This document shows, one piece after another, positions 32,506-40,954 of a stretch of DNA of 64,000 nucleotides. The notes beneath the pieces are model-generated. The model worked only from the letters and a program-made list of their open reading frames with translations, ran no database searches and was not told the DNA's origin. This stretch comes from Paracoccus shandongensis. Lineage in GTDB: Bacteria > Pseudomonadota > Alphaproteobacteria > Rhodobacterales > Rhodobacteraceae. The position numbers and the translations under genes are program-made. The first letter of the stretch is position 1; every line of letters starts with the position of its first letter. The stretch is taken from the NCBI RefSeq assembly GCF_017315735.1, contig NZ_JAFLRK010000018.1, forward strand, positions 1-64,000. Direction: 5' to 3'.

Positions 32506-34010
32506 CAGTCCACGCCTGCGTCCGAATGGTCGGTCAGATCCAGCCAGATGGTCTTCAGCTGGGTATATTGGTCATGGGCATGGACCCCGTTGTCGCGCCC
32601 GCCAAAGCCCGACTGCTTGTAGCCGCCGAAGGGGGTGGAAATGTCGCCCTCGCCAAAGCTGTTCACGGTGACGGTGCCCGCCCGCAGCATCCGCGCGCCG
32701 CGCAGCGCCCGCTTGCCGTTGGCGGTAAAGATAGACGCGGCAAGCCCGTATTCGGTGTCGTTGGCGACCGCAATGGCTTCCTCGAAGCTGTTCACGGGGA
32801 TCACGGCCAGGATGGGGCCGAAGATTTCCTCGACCGCCAGCTTGGAATCGCGCGCGGTCTGGACGATGGTCGGTTCGATGAAACCCTTGGCGGGGGACTT
32901 GCCGCCCAGCAGGATCTTTTCGCCCTGCGCCGCTTCCAAGTAGCTGGAAACCTTGTCGAAATGCGCGGGGCTGACCAGGGCGCCGACGCGCACCTGCGGA
33001 TCCAGCGGATCGCCCAGGATCCATTCGTGGGCGTGCGCGGTGATCCGTTCCATCAGCGCATCCTGGATGTCGCGATGCACGATCAGGCGCGATCCGGCGG
33101 AACAGTTCTGCCCCATGTTCCAGAAGGCGCCGTTCACGACATGGGCGGCGACCGCGTCCAGATCCTCGGCATCGTCCAGCACGATGCAGGGGTTCTTGCC
33201 GCCCAGTTCCAGCACGACCTCCTTGAGGTTGCTGTCCGCCGAATAATGCAGGAAGCGGCGGCCCGTCACGGTGGACCCGGTGAAGCTGACCATGTCCACG
33301 TCGGGATGGCGGCCCAGCGGCTCGCCCACGTCCGCCCCCGATCCGGTCACGACGTTCAGCACGCCGCGCGGCAGCCCGGCCTCGGCGGCCAGTTCGGCCA
33401 CACGCAACGCGGTCAGCGACGTTTCGGCGGCGGGCTTGACCACCACGGAACACCCGGCGGCCAAAGCCGGGCCGATCTTCCAGGCCAGCATCAGAAGGGG
33501 AAAGTTCCAGGGCAGCACCAAGCCCACGACGCCCACGGGTTCGCGGACGATCATGGCGATGTGGTTGTCCGACGCAGGCGCCACCTGGTCATAGATCTTG
33601 TCGATCAGTTCGGCGTGCCACCGGATCACATGGATCGTTTCCGGCACGTCCACGGTTTCGCAGTCATAGATGGTCTTGCCCGCGTCGAGGCTTTCCAGCA
33701 CCGCAAGTTCACGCGCGTTCCGCTCCATCAGCCTGGCGAGCTTTATGAGGACTTCCTTGCGCTCGGCCGGGTGGATGCGCGACCAGCGGCCATCTTCGAA
33801 GGCCTCGCGGGCCTTTTCCACGGCCAGCTCCACGTCTGCGGCACCGCAGGCGGCGACCTCGGTCAGCGCCTCGCCGGTGGCGGGGTTGGTGGTGGTGAAG
33901 GTCTTGCCGCCGATCGCGGGGCGGAAGGTGCCGTCGATGAAGGCGTTCTGCGGCAGCACCAGCGATGCGGCGATGGCCTTGTATTCCTGAGTGGTCAGAA
34001 GATCGCTCAT
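32505..34010 (-). CDS. NAD(P)-dependent aldehyde dehydrogenase
   Basis: 501 residues. Catalytic residues are visible: N169 in PWNFPL, E268 in VLELGGKNP and C303 in GQNCSAGSR. Length and motifs fit the PuuC/betaine-aldehyde group. It follows the DapA-like gene in an overlap and precedes the DAO oxidase, so it likely oxidises the aldehyde released by the oxidase or the semialdehyde made by the lyase. Confidence 0.93.
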   Translation of the reverse strand: MSDLLTTQEYKAIAASLVLPQNAFIDGTFRPAIGGKTFTTTNPATGEALTEVAACGAADVELAVEKAREAFEDGRWSRIHPAERKEVLIKLARLMERNARELAVLESLDAGKTIYDCETVDVPETIHVIRWHAELIDKIYDQVAPASDNHIAMIVREPVGVVGLVLPWNFPLLMLAWKIGPALAAGCSVVVKPAAETSLTALRVAELAAEAGLPRGVLNVVTGSGADVGEPLGRHPDVDMVSFTGSTVTGRRFLHYSADSNLKEVVLELGGKNPCIVLDDAEDLDAVAAHVVNGAFWNMGQNCSAGSRLIVHRDIQDALMERITAHAHEWILGDPLDPQVRVGALVSPAHFDKVSSYLEAAQGEKILLGGKSPAKGFIEPTIVQTARDSKLAVEEIFGPILAVIPVNSFEEAIAVANDTEYGLAASIFTANGKRALRGARMLRAGTVTVNSFGEGDISTPFGGYKQSGFGGRDNGVHAHDQYTQLKTIWLDLTDHSDAGVD

Positions 34011-34930
34011 CTTTCGTTGCCTTCCGTGATCGCCTTGACGGTGGTTTTCAGCGTGCGGATCACCTGTTCCAGCGCGCGCTTTTCATCCTTGTTCAGACCC
34101 TTCAGCGGGGGGCGCATCGGACCGGCGCGCAGGCCGGTGACCTCGACCCCGTGCTTGACGCACTGGATGAACTTGCCGCCCTGTTCCAGCACCCGCATCA
34201 AGGGCAGCATCGCCGACATGATGCGGCGGCCCTTGTCGAAGTCGCCTTCCACCGCGCACGCCCGATACAGCGCGATATGTTCCCCGGGCAGGAAATTGGA
34301 CCCTGCGCAGATCCAGCTGCGCGCGCCCCAGGCAAAGAATTCCAGCGCCTGGTCGTCCATGCCGCAGGACATCTGGACATGCGGATAATCGCGCGCCAGC
34401 AGATGCACCCGGTTGATGTCGCCCGAGCTTTCCTTGATGCCGATCACGTTTTTCGACCGGCCCACGCGGTCCAGGAAGTCGCGCCCCATCTCGACCCCCA
34501 TCCGGCCGGGATAGTTGTAAAGGATGATCGGCAACCCGCAGGCCCGGTCGATGGCCAGCGCGTTCAGCGCGTTTTCCTGATCGGTCGGCACCGAATAGGG
34601 CGGCGTGCCCAGCAGGATCGCATCCGCGCCCATGTCCCGCGCACCCTGCGCCAGCGCGATGCTGTCGGGCGTGCGCATCGCCCCGGTGCCGACGATCACC
34701 GGCACCCGGCCCGCCGTGCGTTCCGTGATGAAGCGCGCCAGGTCCAGCCGTTCGTCCACCGTCTCGGCATAGTTCTCGCCCGTGGACCCGCCCGAGATCA
34801 GGCCGTGGACGCCCGCGCCGATCAGGCGCTCGATCAGCTCGGCCAAGGCGTCCAGGTCGAACGACCCGTCGGCGTAGAAGGGCGTGATCAGCGGGGTATA
34901 GATGCCTTCCAGCACCATCCGGGGGGTCAT
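34007..34930 (-). CDS. Dihydrodipicolinate synthase/N-acetylneuraminate lyase family protein
   Basis: 307 residues with a class I aldolase (beta/alpha)8 fold. The Schiff-base lysine is K166 in GIKESSGD, and the proton-shuttle tyrosine is Y138 in LYNYPGR. The substrate-carboxylate GGSTGE is at about 47-52. It is the first gene of the operon with the aldehyde dehydrogenase and oxidase, so this is a catabolic lyase or deaminase rather than DapA of lysine synthesis. The hydroxyproline route uses such enzyme types, but no epimerase is present here, so the pathway stays open. Confidence 0.87.
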   Translation of the reverse strand: MTPRMVLEGIYTPLITPFYADGSFDLDALAELIERLIGAGVHGLISGGSTGENYAETVDERLDLARFITERTAGRVPVIVGTGAMRTPDSIALAQGARDMGADAILLGTPPYSVPTDQENALNALAIDRACGLPIILYNYPGRMGVEMGRDFLDRVGRSKNVIGIKESSGDINRVHLLARDYPHVQMSCGMDDQALEFFAWGARSWICAGSNFLPGEHIALYRACAVEGDFDKGRRIMSAMLPLMRVLEQGGKFIQCVKHGVEVTGLRAGPMRPPLKGLNKDEKRALEQVIRTLKTTVKAITEGNER

Positions 34931-34991
34931 GCGGGCCTCCTCTGTCCAGCAGCGTGTTGCGCCAACTGCTACGCCGGGCATGGCTTTCCCC

Positions 34992-35039
34992 GCAAACGAC
35001 AATATTCTGGGACGGTGCATTAGAAAAACTATGCAGGGG
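34992..35039 (-). promoter_or_regulatory. Conserved operator-like box before the lyase-dehydrogenase-oxidase operon
   Basis: Second copy of the box at 30148-30196, in the same orientation relative to the minus-strand operon. It contains TGCATTAGAAAAACTATGCA, an imperfect palindrome. It is 62 bp from the lyase start and also close to the divergent SDR at 35046, so it may influence both. Confidence 0.6.
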
Positions 35040-35045
35040 GCAGCG

Positions 35046-35723
35046 ATGACCGAAGGCGACGTGGCGGTGGTGGTTGGCGCCTCGGGCGGGGTCGGGTCGG
35101 CTTTGGTCAGCGAGTTGCAGGCGCGGGGCCGCGCGGTGGTCGGCCTGTCGCGCCCCGACCTGGACCTGACCGACCCCGACAGCATCGCGCAGGCCGCCGC
35201 ACGCGTGGCGGCCAGCGGCACGCCCGCGCTGGTGATCGTCGCCACCGGGTTGCTGCACGGCCCGGGGGTCGAGCCGGAAAAGACCATCCGCGCCCTGGAC
35301 CCGGACGCCATGGCCCGCGCTTTTGCCGTCAATGCCATCGGCCCGGCCTTGGTGATGAAGCATTTCCTGCCGCTGCTGCCCCGAGACCGGCGGGCGGTGT
35401 TCGCCGCGCTGTCGGCCAAGGTGGGCAGCATCGGTGACAACCGGCTGGGCGGCTGGTATTCCTATCGCGCCTCCAAGGCGGCGCTGAACCAGATCATCCG
35501 CACGGGGGCGGTGGAACTGCGCCGCACCCATCCCCAGGCCGTCTGCGCGGCCTTCCATCCCGGCACGGTCGCGACCGGGCTGTCGCAGAAATTCGCCAAG
35601 ACCGGCTTGCAGGTCCAGCAGCCGGCCGAGGCCGCATCCGCCCTGCTGGACAGCATCGACCGGCTGGCGCCCGAACACAGCGGCAGCTTCCTGGACCGCT
35701 TCGGCGCCCCGATCCCTTGGTAG
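35046..35723 (+). CDS. Short-chain dehydrogenase
   Basis: 225 residues. VVVGASGGVGSALVSEL is the nucleotide-binding turn; catalytic Tyr/Lys are in YSYRASKAAL; Ser in ALSAKVGSIGDN. The CsgA-like pattern (short, with PGTVATGLS after the core) suggests a small-molecule carbonyl reductase with NADP. ATG 35031 is an in-frame alternative. It is divergent from the lyase operon with about 115 bp between. Confidence 0.85.
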   Translation: MTEGDVAVVVGASGGVGSALVSELQARGRAVVGLSRPDLDLTDPDSIAQAAARVAASGTPALVIVATGLLHGPGVEPEKTIRALDPDAMARAFAVNAIGPALVMKHFLPLLPRDRRAVFAALSAKVGSIGDNRLGGWYSYRASKAALNQIIRTGAVELRRTHPQAVCAAFHPGTVATGLSQKFAKTGLQVQQPAEAASALLDSIDRLAPEHSGSFLDRFGAPIPW

Positions 35724-35738
35724 GCCCGGCTTTTCACG

Positions 35739-35763
35739 GGAACGCCCGGCCCGCTGCGGTGTT
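35739..35763 (+). promoter_or_regulatory. EcfG-type promoter before the small protein and Tat oxidoreductase
   Basis: GGAAC (35739-35743), 16 bases, TGTT (35760-35763): the same variant as the catalase promoter. It is 15 bp after the SDR stop and about 33 bp before ATG 35796. Confidence 0.5.
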
Positions 35764-35795
35764 GACCGGGGCAAGGCATCCGAAAGGAAAAGCGC

Positions 35796-36035
35796 ATGAC
35801 CAAGGCCACATTGACGCTGGACGGCATGGCCCCGCTGGAGGGGACGGCCGAAGCCGGGGGCGATTACATCCGTTTCCAGACCGATGGCATCGGCGCCGAC
35901 GCGCTGGACCGCCTGCACAAGGGCCGGATCGAGATCGACGGCAAGACCGAAAAGGTCATGGTGAAAAACACCCAGCCTGGGGACGACGGAGGGGTCGAAC
36001 TGACGCTGCAACGCTTCCAGCCCTCGTCGGTCTGA
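35796..36035 (+). CDS. Small protein of unknown function
   Basis: 79 residues with no signal peptide or membrane span. The composition suggests a small beta-rich domain: TKATLTLDGMAPLEGTAEAGGDYIRFQTDGIG and IEIDGKTEKVMVKNTQPGDDGGVELTLQRF. A GGAAAAG ribosome site precedes the ATG. It shares a stress-type promoter with the following exported oxidoreductase, 40 bp away. I do not recognise a family. Confidence 0.65.
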   Translation: MTKATLTLDGMAPLEGTAEAGGDYIRFQTDGIGADALDRLHKGRIEIDGKTEKVMVKNTQPGDDGGVELTLQRFQPSSV

Positions 36036-36075
36036 GCCCGATCCCGCCCTGTCCGCCCCTTACGGAGGATCCCTG

Positions 36076-37341
36076 ATGAACACCGTTTCCCGACGCGGCT
36101 TCCTGCGCACATCGGCCATGGGGGCCGGGGTGGGCACCCTGGCGCTTGGCCTGGGGGCCACGCCGGTCCTGGCCCAGACCGCCGGGCGCGCCATCGGCAC
36201 CGGCCAGACCCCGCCCGCCGACCCGCTGGAGCGCAGCGCGGCAGGCCGCCCGGAACCGGACCTGGATGCCGCCCCGCGCCCGACCCCGCCGGGAAACCGC
36301 CTTGGCTGGGCGGTCTGCGGCCTGGGGCATTTCGCGCAGAACTATGCGATCCCTGCCTTGGGCCAGGCGTCCGAGTCCAGGCTGACCGGCCTGGTTTCCG
36401 GCAACCGTGACAAGGCGCTGGCCGTGGGCGCCGCCTGGGGCGTGCCCGAGGACGCGATCTTCGATTACACGATGCAGGGGCTGGCCGACAACGACGCCAT
36501 CGACATCGTTTATGTGATCACCCCCAATGCCATCCACGAGGAAAACGTCATCGCCGCGCTGGAGGCAGGCAAGCACGTGTTCTGCGAAAAGCCCTTCGCC
36601 CACAACTCGGCCGCCGCGCAGCGCATGATCGACGCCGCCCGCGCCGCCGACCGCAAGATCATGATCGCCTATCGCGCCCATTTCGAGCCGAACAACACCG
36701 CGCTGAAGAAGATGGTGGACAAGGGCGAACTTGGCGAGATCTGGTATGCGACATCCGACCACCACCGGCCCCTGGATCCGTCGGTCGAACGCGACCAGTG
36801 GCGGATGGTGCGCGATCTGGCGGGCGGCGGGTCGATGATGGACATCGGCATCTATTCGCTGAACGGCCTCATCTGGCTGCTGGACGAGGCGCCAAGCCGC
36901 CTGATCGCCACCACCTTTTCCCCCGAAACCCCCGACGGCCGCTTCGGCGAGGTCGAGGCCATCGCCCAGGTGCAGCTGGTCTTCCCCTCGGGGCGGCGGG
37001 CCAGCATCTCGTCGGGCTATGTCGCCAGCAAGAAGCGGATCGACCTGTGGGGGTCGCAGGCGGTCGCGGTGCTGGATCCGGCCACCGAATACAGCGGCAA
37101 CCGGCTGACGGTCACCACCGCCGAAGGGCAGGAAACGCCAAGGCCCCCGGGCCCCAGCGAACAGCAGTTCACCGGAGAGATCGACCATTTCAGCAAGGCC
37201 GTGCGCGACGGCATCCCGATCCTGACCCCGGCCGAGATGGGCCTGCGCGACATGCACCTGCTGGAGGCGGTCTATCTCTCGGCCGAACGCGGGGAATGGG
37301 TGGACCTGAACCCCGACGGCACGCTGGTCAGCGGCCAGTGA
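36076..37341 (+). CDS. Tat-exported Gfo/Idh/MocA (glucose-fructose oxidoreductase-like) protein
   Basis: 421 residues. The N-terminus SRRGFLRTSAMGAG with a long hydrophobic stretch to ATPVLAQ is a twin-arginine signal, as in glucose-fructose oxidoreductase, which is exported with its cofactor bound. The Rossmann motif is LGWAVCGLGHFAQNYAIPAL; CEKPFAHN holds the conserved Lys-Pro. The C-terminal beta-sheet domain is complete. It likely acts on sugars in the periplasm, perhaps making sugar acids or polyols for osmotic or drying stress; its promoter supports stress control. Its last 14 bases overlap the convergent SleB-like gene. Confidence 0.87.
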   Translation: MNTVSRRGFLRTSAMGAGVGTLALGLGATPVLAQTAGRAIGTGQTPPADPLERSAAGRPEPDLDAAPRPTPPGNRLGWAVCGLGHFAQNYAIPALGQASESRLTGLVSGNRDKALAVGAAWGVPEDAIFDYTMQGLADNDAIDIVYVITPNAIHEENVIAALEAGKHVFCEKPFAHNSAAAQRMIDAARAADRKIMIAYRAHFEPNNTALKKMVDKGELGEIWYATSDHHRPLDPSVERDQWRMVRDLAGGGSMMDIGIYSLNGLIWLLDEAPSRLIATTFSPETPDGRFGEVEAIAQVQLVFPSGRRASISSGYVASKKRIDLWGSQAVAVLDPATEYSGNRLTVTTAEGQETPRPPGPSEQQFTGEIDHFSKAVRDGIPILTPAEMGLRDMHLLEAVYLSAERGEWVDLNPDGTLVSGQ

Positions 37342-37828
37342 TCCCCTCGACGGGGTGGGGCGGGACCGGGCGCGTCACCAGATAGTTGCGGCGCTTTTCG
37401 TAGAAGGCGTTGCCGCCCGTCACCAGGACGTAATGCATGTTGTCATAGGGAAAGCGGTGTCCCGCCGTGTGGAAGAACATCGCGTTCCCGACCAGCGGAT
37501 GGCGTTCGCCGCGCAGGACCGACCGGGCGGCCTCGCGCACCTTGGGCGCGGTCTTCAGGTTCATCTTGCGCCGCATGATGCCCGGCGCGAACTGGTTCTT
37601 CTGCCCGACGACGCCGCAGACCGACCGGGGATACTGGCCCGATTGCACGCGGTTCATCACCACGCTGCCCACCGCGATCATGCCGTCGCGGCTGGAGCGG
37701 TTCGATTCGAAATACATCGCCCGTTCCATGCATTCCTGTTCGGACATGCGGTGCCCGAAGCCGCAGCCCGCCAGCACCAGAACCGCCGCAAGGGACAGCC
37801 CTGCCCGAAACCCTGGGATCATCCTCAT
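37328..37828 (-). CDS. Cell-wall hydrolase lipoprotein, SleB type
   Basis: 166 residues from ATG 37828. A lipobox LVLAGC follows a hydrophobic signal, so it is probably lipid-anchored. The hydrolase domain begins SEQECMERAMYFESNRSSRDGMIAVGSVVMNRV, the SleB (hydrolase_2) pattern with the catalytic Glu of MYFES. Such enzymes cut peptidoglycan glycan strands; in non-sporing alphaproteobacteria the role is wall remodelling. The in-frame ATG at 37870 would add a polar N-terminus before the signal and is less likely. Confidence 0.85.
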   Translation of the reverse strand: MRMIPGFRAGLSLAAVLVLAGCGFGHRMSEQECMERAMYFESNRSSRDGMIAVGSVVMNRVQSGQYPRSVCGVVGQKNQFAPGIMRRKMNLKTAPKVREAARSVLRGERHPLVGNAMFFHTAGHRFPYDNMHYVLVTGGNAFYEKRRNYLVTRPVPPHPVEGITGR

Positions 37829-37927
37829 CGCCTGCCCCTGCCCTTCTTGTTGTTGCGTGATGCTTAGCAAGAACCGGGGCCGCGCCGCAAGCCGACGCCC
37901 CTGTCCGCGCGGCGACGAACCGCCCCT

Positions 37928-38800
37928 TCAGGTCAGGACAAAGTCCCGGGGGACGGGCATGGGGGGCAGGTCGGTCTCTCCCATGGCGGAACGCAGGTGG
38001 ATCTCGATCAGGGTGGCATAGGCCGCGATTGGCAGGTTGTTGGGCATCAGGCCGAAGGGCTCCTCAAGCTCCTCGCCCAGGGCGTCCAGGCCGAAGAAGG
38101 TATAGGCGACCAGCATGGCGGCAAGCGGGGCGGACCAGCCCAGCATGTCGGCCAGCCCGAAGGGCAGCAGGAAGCAGAACAGATAGGCCGTCCGATGCAG
38201 AAGCAGCGTATAGGCAAAGGGCAAGGGCGTGTTGGCCAGGCGCTCGCAGCCGACCAGGGCCTGCGTCAGGTGGCCAAGGCTTTCGTTCAGGGCCAGCGCC
38301 TCGACCGGGGCCAGGCGGCCCTGGCGCAGCAACCGGCCGACCAGGGCCGCCGCCCCGTGCAGGATCGCGTCGGCGGGCCCGGCCCCGGGGACCGGCGCGC
38401 CCCGCAACTGCCCCACGGCGGCATGGGCGAAGGCGATCACCGCCATGAGGATCCCGCGCCGTTCGGGGGACGGGCTGTCCGCCCCCTCCTCCAGCACGAC
38501 GGTCTGGCGGGCGATGTCGCGGGCGGACTGGATCATCTGGCCCCACAGCTTGCGGGCTTCCCACCAGCGGTCATAGCAGGCGTTGTTGCGAAAGCTGAGG
38601 AACACGGACAACGCGATGCCGATCAGCGTCAGGGGGGCGGGGTTGATCCCCGGCACCATCTGGGGCGCGTGGCGATGGGCGGCCACCACGATCAGCGACA
38701 GCACGCCCACGGCGGCAAGCTGCGGCCAGGTCCGCAGGATGATCGAGCCCTTGAGCACGAAGAACAGCGTCAGCAGGCCCGGGCGGGGACGGACGATCAT
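37928..38800 (-). CDS. Bestrophin-family membrane channel
   Basis: 290 residues. The family core is present: LSVFLSFRNNACYDRWWEARKLWGQMIQSARDIARQ, and near the C-terminus FFGLDALGEELEEPFGLMPNNLPIAAYATLIE. About four membrane segments are seen. Bacterial bestrophins form pentameric ion channels. There is no partner gene that reveals its physiological role; it lies about 70 bp downstream of the Old Yellow Enzyme stop. Confidence 0.87.
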   Translation of the reverse strand: MIVRPRPGLLTLFFVLKGSIILRTWPQLAAVGVLSLIVVAAHRHAPQMVPGINPAPLTLIGIALSVFLSFRNNACYDRWWEARKLWGQMIQSARDIARQTVVLEEGADSPSPERRGILMAVIAFAHAAVGQLRGAPVPGAGPADAILHGAAALVGRLLRQGRLAPVEALALNESLGHLTQALVGCERLANTPLPFAYTLLLHRTAYLFCFLLPFGLADMLGWSAPLAAMLVAYTFFGLDALGEELEEPFGLMPNNLPIAAYATLIEIHLRSAMGETDLPPMPVPRDFVLT

Positions 38801-38873
38801 CGGCCCCGGCCCTGCCGGTGGGCGGTGCCCCGGCGCATGATCCCGGCCTGGCGCGTCCCCCGCGGCACGGCGG

Positions 38874-39980
38874 CTAGTCCTTCCTGAACAGGTCGCGCAG
38901 ATGGGACGGCTGGCTGCGCAGATATTGCGGCGGCACCCTGACCGAGGCCTGCAGCGCGGCCGCCGCGTGCCAGGGCCAGCGGCTGTCCCAGGTGATGGTG
39001 CGCGCAAGGCCCACCATGTCGGCATCGCCGGTGGCGACGATGGCCTCGGCCTGCTGGGGCTCGGTGATCAGGCCCACGGCGATCACCGGGATCCCCACCG
39101 CCCCCTTGACTGCCCGCGCCAGCGGCACCTGATAGCTGGGGCCCACCGGGATCCTTTGCCCCGCATCCAGCCCGCCGCTGGACACATGGATCGCCGCGCA
39201 ACCCCGCGCCTCCAGCGCGCGGGCAAGGGCGATGGTCTGGTCGATGTCCCAGCCACCCTCGACCCAATCCGTCCCCGAGACGCGCACCGTGACGGGGCGA
39301 TCCGCCGGGAAGGCCGCGCGCACGGCGTCGAACACCTCCAGCGGAAAGCGCATCCGGTTTTCCAGGCTGCCGCCGAACGCGTCCGTGCGCCGGTTCGACA
39401 GCGGCGACAGGAAGCTGTGCAGCAGATAGCCGTGCGCGGCATGGATCTGGACCGCGTCCAGCCCCAGGCGGGCGGCCCGGCGCGCGGCGGCGGCAAAGGC
39501 GTCGCGGATGCGGTCCATGCCGGCGCGGTCAAGTTCCAGCGGCGCGGCCTCGTCCGCCCCGAAGGGCAGCGGCGAGGGCGCGACGGTCCGCCAGCCCAGG
39601 GGGTGATCGGGCGCGATCTGCGCGCCGCCCTTCCACGGCAGGTCGGTCGAGGCCTTGCGCCCGGCATGGGCCAGCTGGATGGCCAGCGGCATGGGCGACC
39701 AGCGGCGCACCCCGTCCAGGACGCGGCGCATCGCGTCCTCGGTGGCGTCGTCCCACAGGCCCACATCGGCATAGGTGATGCGGCCCTCGGGGACCACGGC
39801 CGTCGCCTCGATGGTCAGGATGCCCGCGCCGGAATGGGACAGGTGGCCCAGGTGCATCAGGTGCCAGTCGGTCATGCGGCCATCCTCGGCCGAATACTGG
39901 CACATGGGCGCGATGACGATGCGGTTTTCCAGCGTCAGGGCGCCGATGGCGATGGGCTCGAACAGCTTCGGTTTCGGCAT
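38874..39980 (-). CDS. NADH:flavin oxidoreductase, Old Yellow Enzyme (YqjM-like)
   Basis: 368 residues with an FMN-binding (beta/alpha)8 barrel. IVIAPMCQYSAEDG carries the YqjM-type Cys that tunes the flavin. HAAHGYLLHSFLSPLSNRRTDAFGGSLENR is the active-site region, and MVGLARTITWDSRWPWHAA is the C-terminal end. It reduces activated C=C bonds of enals or enones using NADPH, often as detoxification. It overlaps no gene; the ChaC-like gene lies upstream by 52 bp on the same strand and may share its transcript. Confidence 0.9.
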   Translation of the reverse strand: MPKPKLFEPIAIGALTLENRIVIAPMCQYSAEDGRMTDWHLMHLGHLSHSGAGILTIEATAVVPEGRITYADVGLWDDATEDAMRRVLDGVRRWSPMPLAIQLAHAGRKASTDLPWKGGAQIAPDHPLGWRTVAPSPLPFGADEAAPLELDRAGMDRIRDAFAAAARRAARLGLDAVQIHAAHGYLLHSFLSPLSNRRTDAFGGSLENRMRFPLEVFDAVRAAFPADRPVTVRVSGTDWVEGGWDIDQTIALARALEARGCAAIHVSSGGLDAGQRIPVGPSYQVPLARAVKGAVGIPVIAVGLITEPQQAEAIVATGDADMVGLARTITWDSRWPWHAAAALQASVRVPPQYLRSQPSHLRDLFRKD

Positions 39981-40032
39981 GATGTGTCCTTTGGTCGGGG
40001 AACAGGGCGGGATCCGTGCAGGGCCGTGCGGG

Positions 40033-40728
40033 TCATTCCCGCGACACCCCGGTCGCGGCCTCGATCTCGTCGGCGACCTGCTGCTGGAGCGTCCAGATGT
40101 AATCGTCGTGGATGCCATGCTCGGCCAGGCCGCGCACCGTGCGCAACAGGTATTCCGCCCCCGACCCGGCCGCCCCCGCCGCGCGGGCCAGGCGCCGGGC
40201 CTGTTCCGCGACGGTCAGGCGCGCCGTCTGGGTGCCCACGGGATCGGCATAGAAGGTCAGCGCCTGCTCGCGGCCGCGATCCGTCTCGACCTCGATCCAG
40301 CAGGCGTTGTCGGCCAGTTCGTGGGCGACCAGCTCGCGCGACAGGATGGCCCGCATGGACTGCGTTTCCGTGCCCTCGGCAATGTCGAGAACCAGCCCCT
40401 CGCACCGACCGCCCCGCGCCAGCGCCAGCATCAGTCCGGGCCGGTCCGGCGAGCCGCGGAAATGGTCGAGCGAGATCGAGAAACTGCGGTGCCACCCCAC
40501 CGCCGTCGCACGGCGGCGCCCCTGCACGGCAAAGCCGGGGTTCCAGATCAGCGAGCCATAGGCAAAGATCGGGATCGGCCGGGGCCTGCCCCGCGTCAGC
40601 CGGTCCGCCAGCAGGTCCAGATCGGCGTCCTCCAGCATCCGCCAGCGGGGATCGTACAGGGGTCCGTCCGCCGACTCGATGCGGGCGACATGGTCGTCGG
40701 ACAGCGCGATGGGACGGGGTGGGGTCAT
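40033..40728 (-). CDS. ChaC-like gamma-glutamylcyclotransferase
   Basis: 231 residues. PIFAYGSLIWNPGF is the ChaC nucleotide-free substrate loop, followed by EGLVLDIAEG and HDDYIWTLQQQVA near the C-terminus. The family splits glutathione or gamma-glutamyl peptides into 5-oxoproline and the remaining amino acid or peptide. ATG 40728 matches the start of homology; the upstream in-frame extension is rejected. It probably belongs to redox and thiol balance. Confidence 0.85.
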   Translation of the reverse strand: MTPPRPIALSDDHVARIESADGPLYDPRWRMLEDADLDLLADRLTRGRPRPIPIFAYGSLIWNPGFAVQGRRRATAVGWHRSFSISLDHFRGSPDRPGLMLALARGGRCEGLVLDIAEGTETQSMRAILSRELVAHELADNACWIEVETDRGREQALTFYADPVGTQTARLTVAEQARRLARAAGAAGSGAEYLLRTVRGLAEHGIHDDYIWTLQQQVADEIEAATGVSRE

Positions 40729-40954
40729 CGGGCACCTTTGGCAGCAAACGGTTGCCGCCAGAGTCCCCGCCCCGGCGGCAGGGTCAATCCCCCATGTGAC
40801 GCGCGGAGCCTGCGGCAGAGAGGGTGGAGCTGCCCGGTCTGATCGAAAAGGTGGCGGTCCCCCCGGAACCGAGACAAGGGGGATCAACCTTCCGGCATTG
40901 CCATGATCCTGCGCGACCGGAACAGCCAGCCCGGCATCTGCGGCAAGACAGCCT

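Noticed and set aside
34007..34930. Assignment of the DapA-like/aldehyde dehydrogenase/oxidase operon to hydroxyproline breakdown
   Set aside because: The enzyme types fit, but the epimerase expected for that route is missing and the oxidase looks PuuB-like. The substrate is left open.
40729..40954. Possible promoter or small gene in the 226-bp gap before the phenol hydroxylase stop
   Set aside because: Two GGAAC sequences occur but no NGTT follows at the right distance. GACAGCCTTCA occurs twice near the end of the gap but is partly within the hydroxylase gene. Nothing could be supported.
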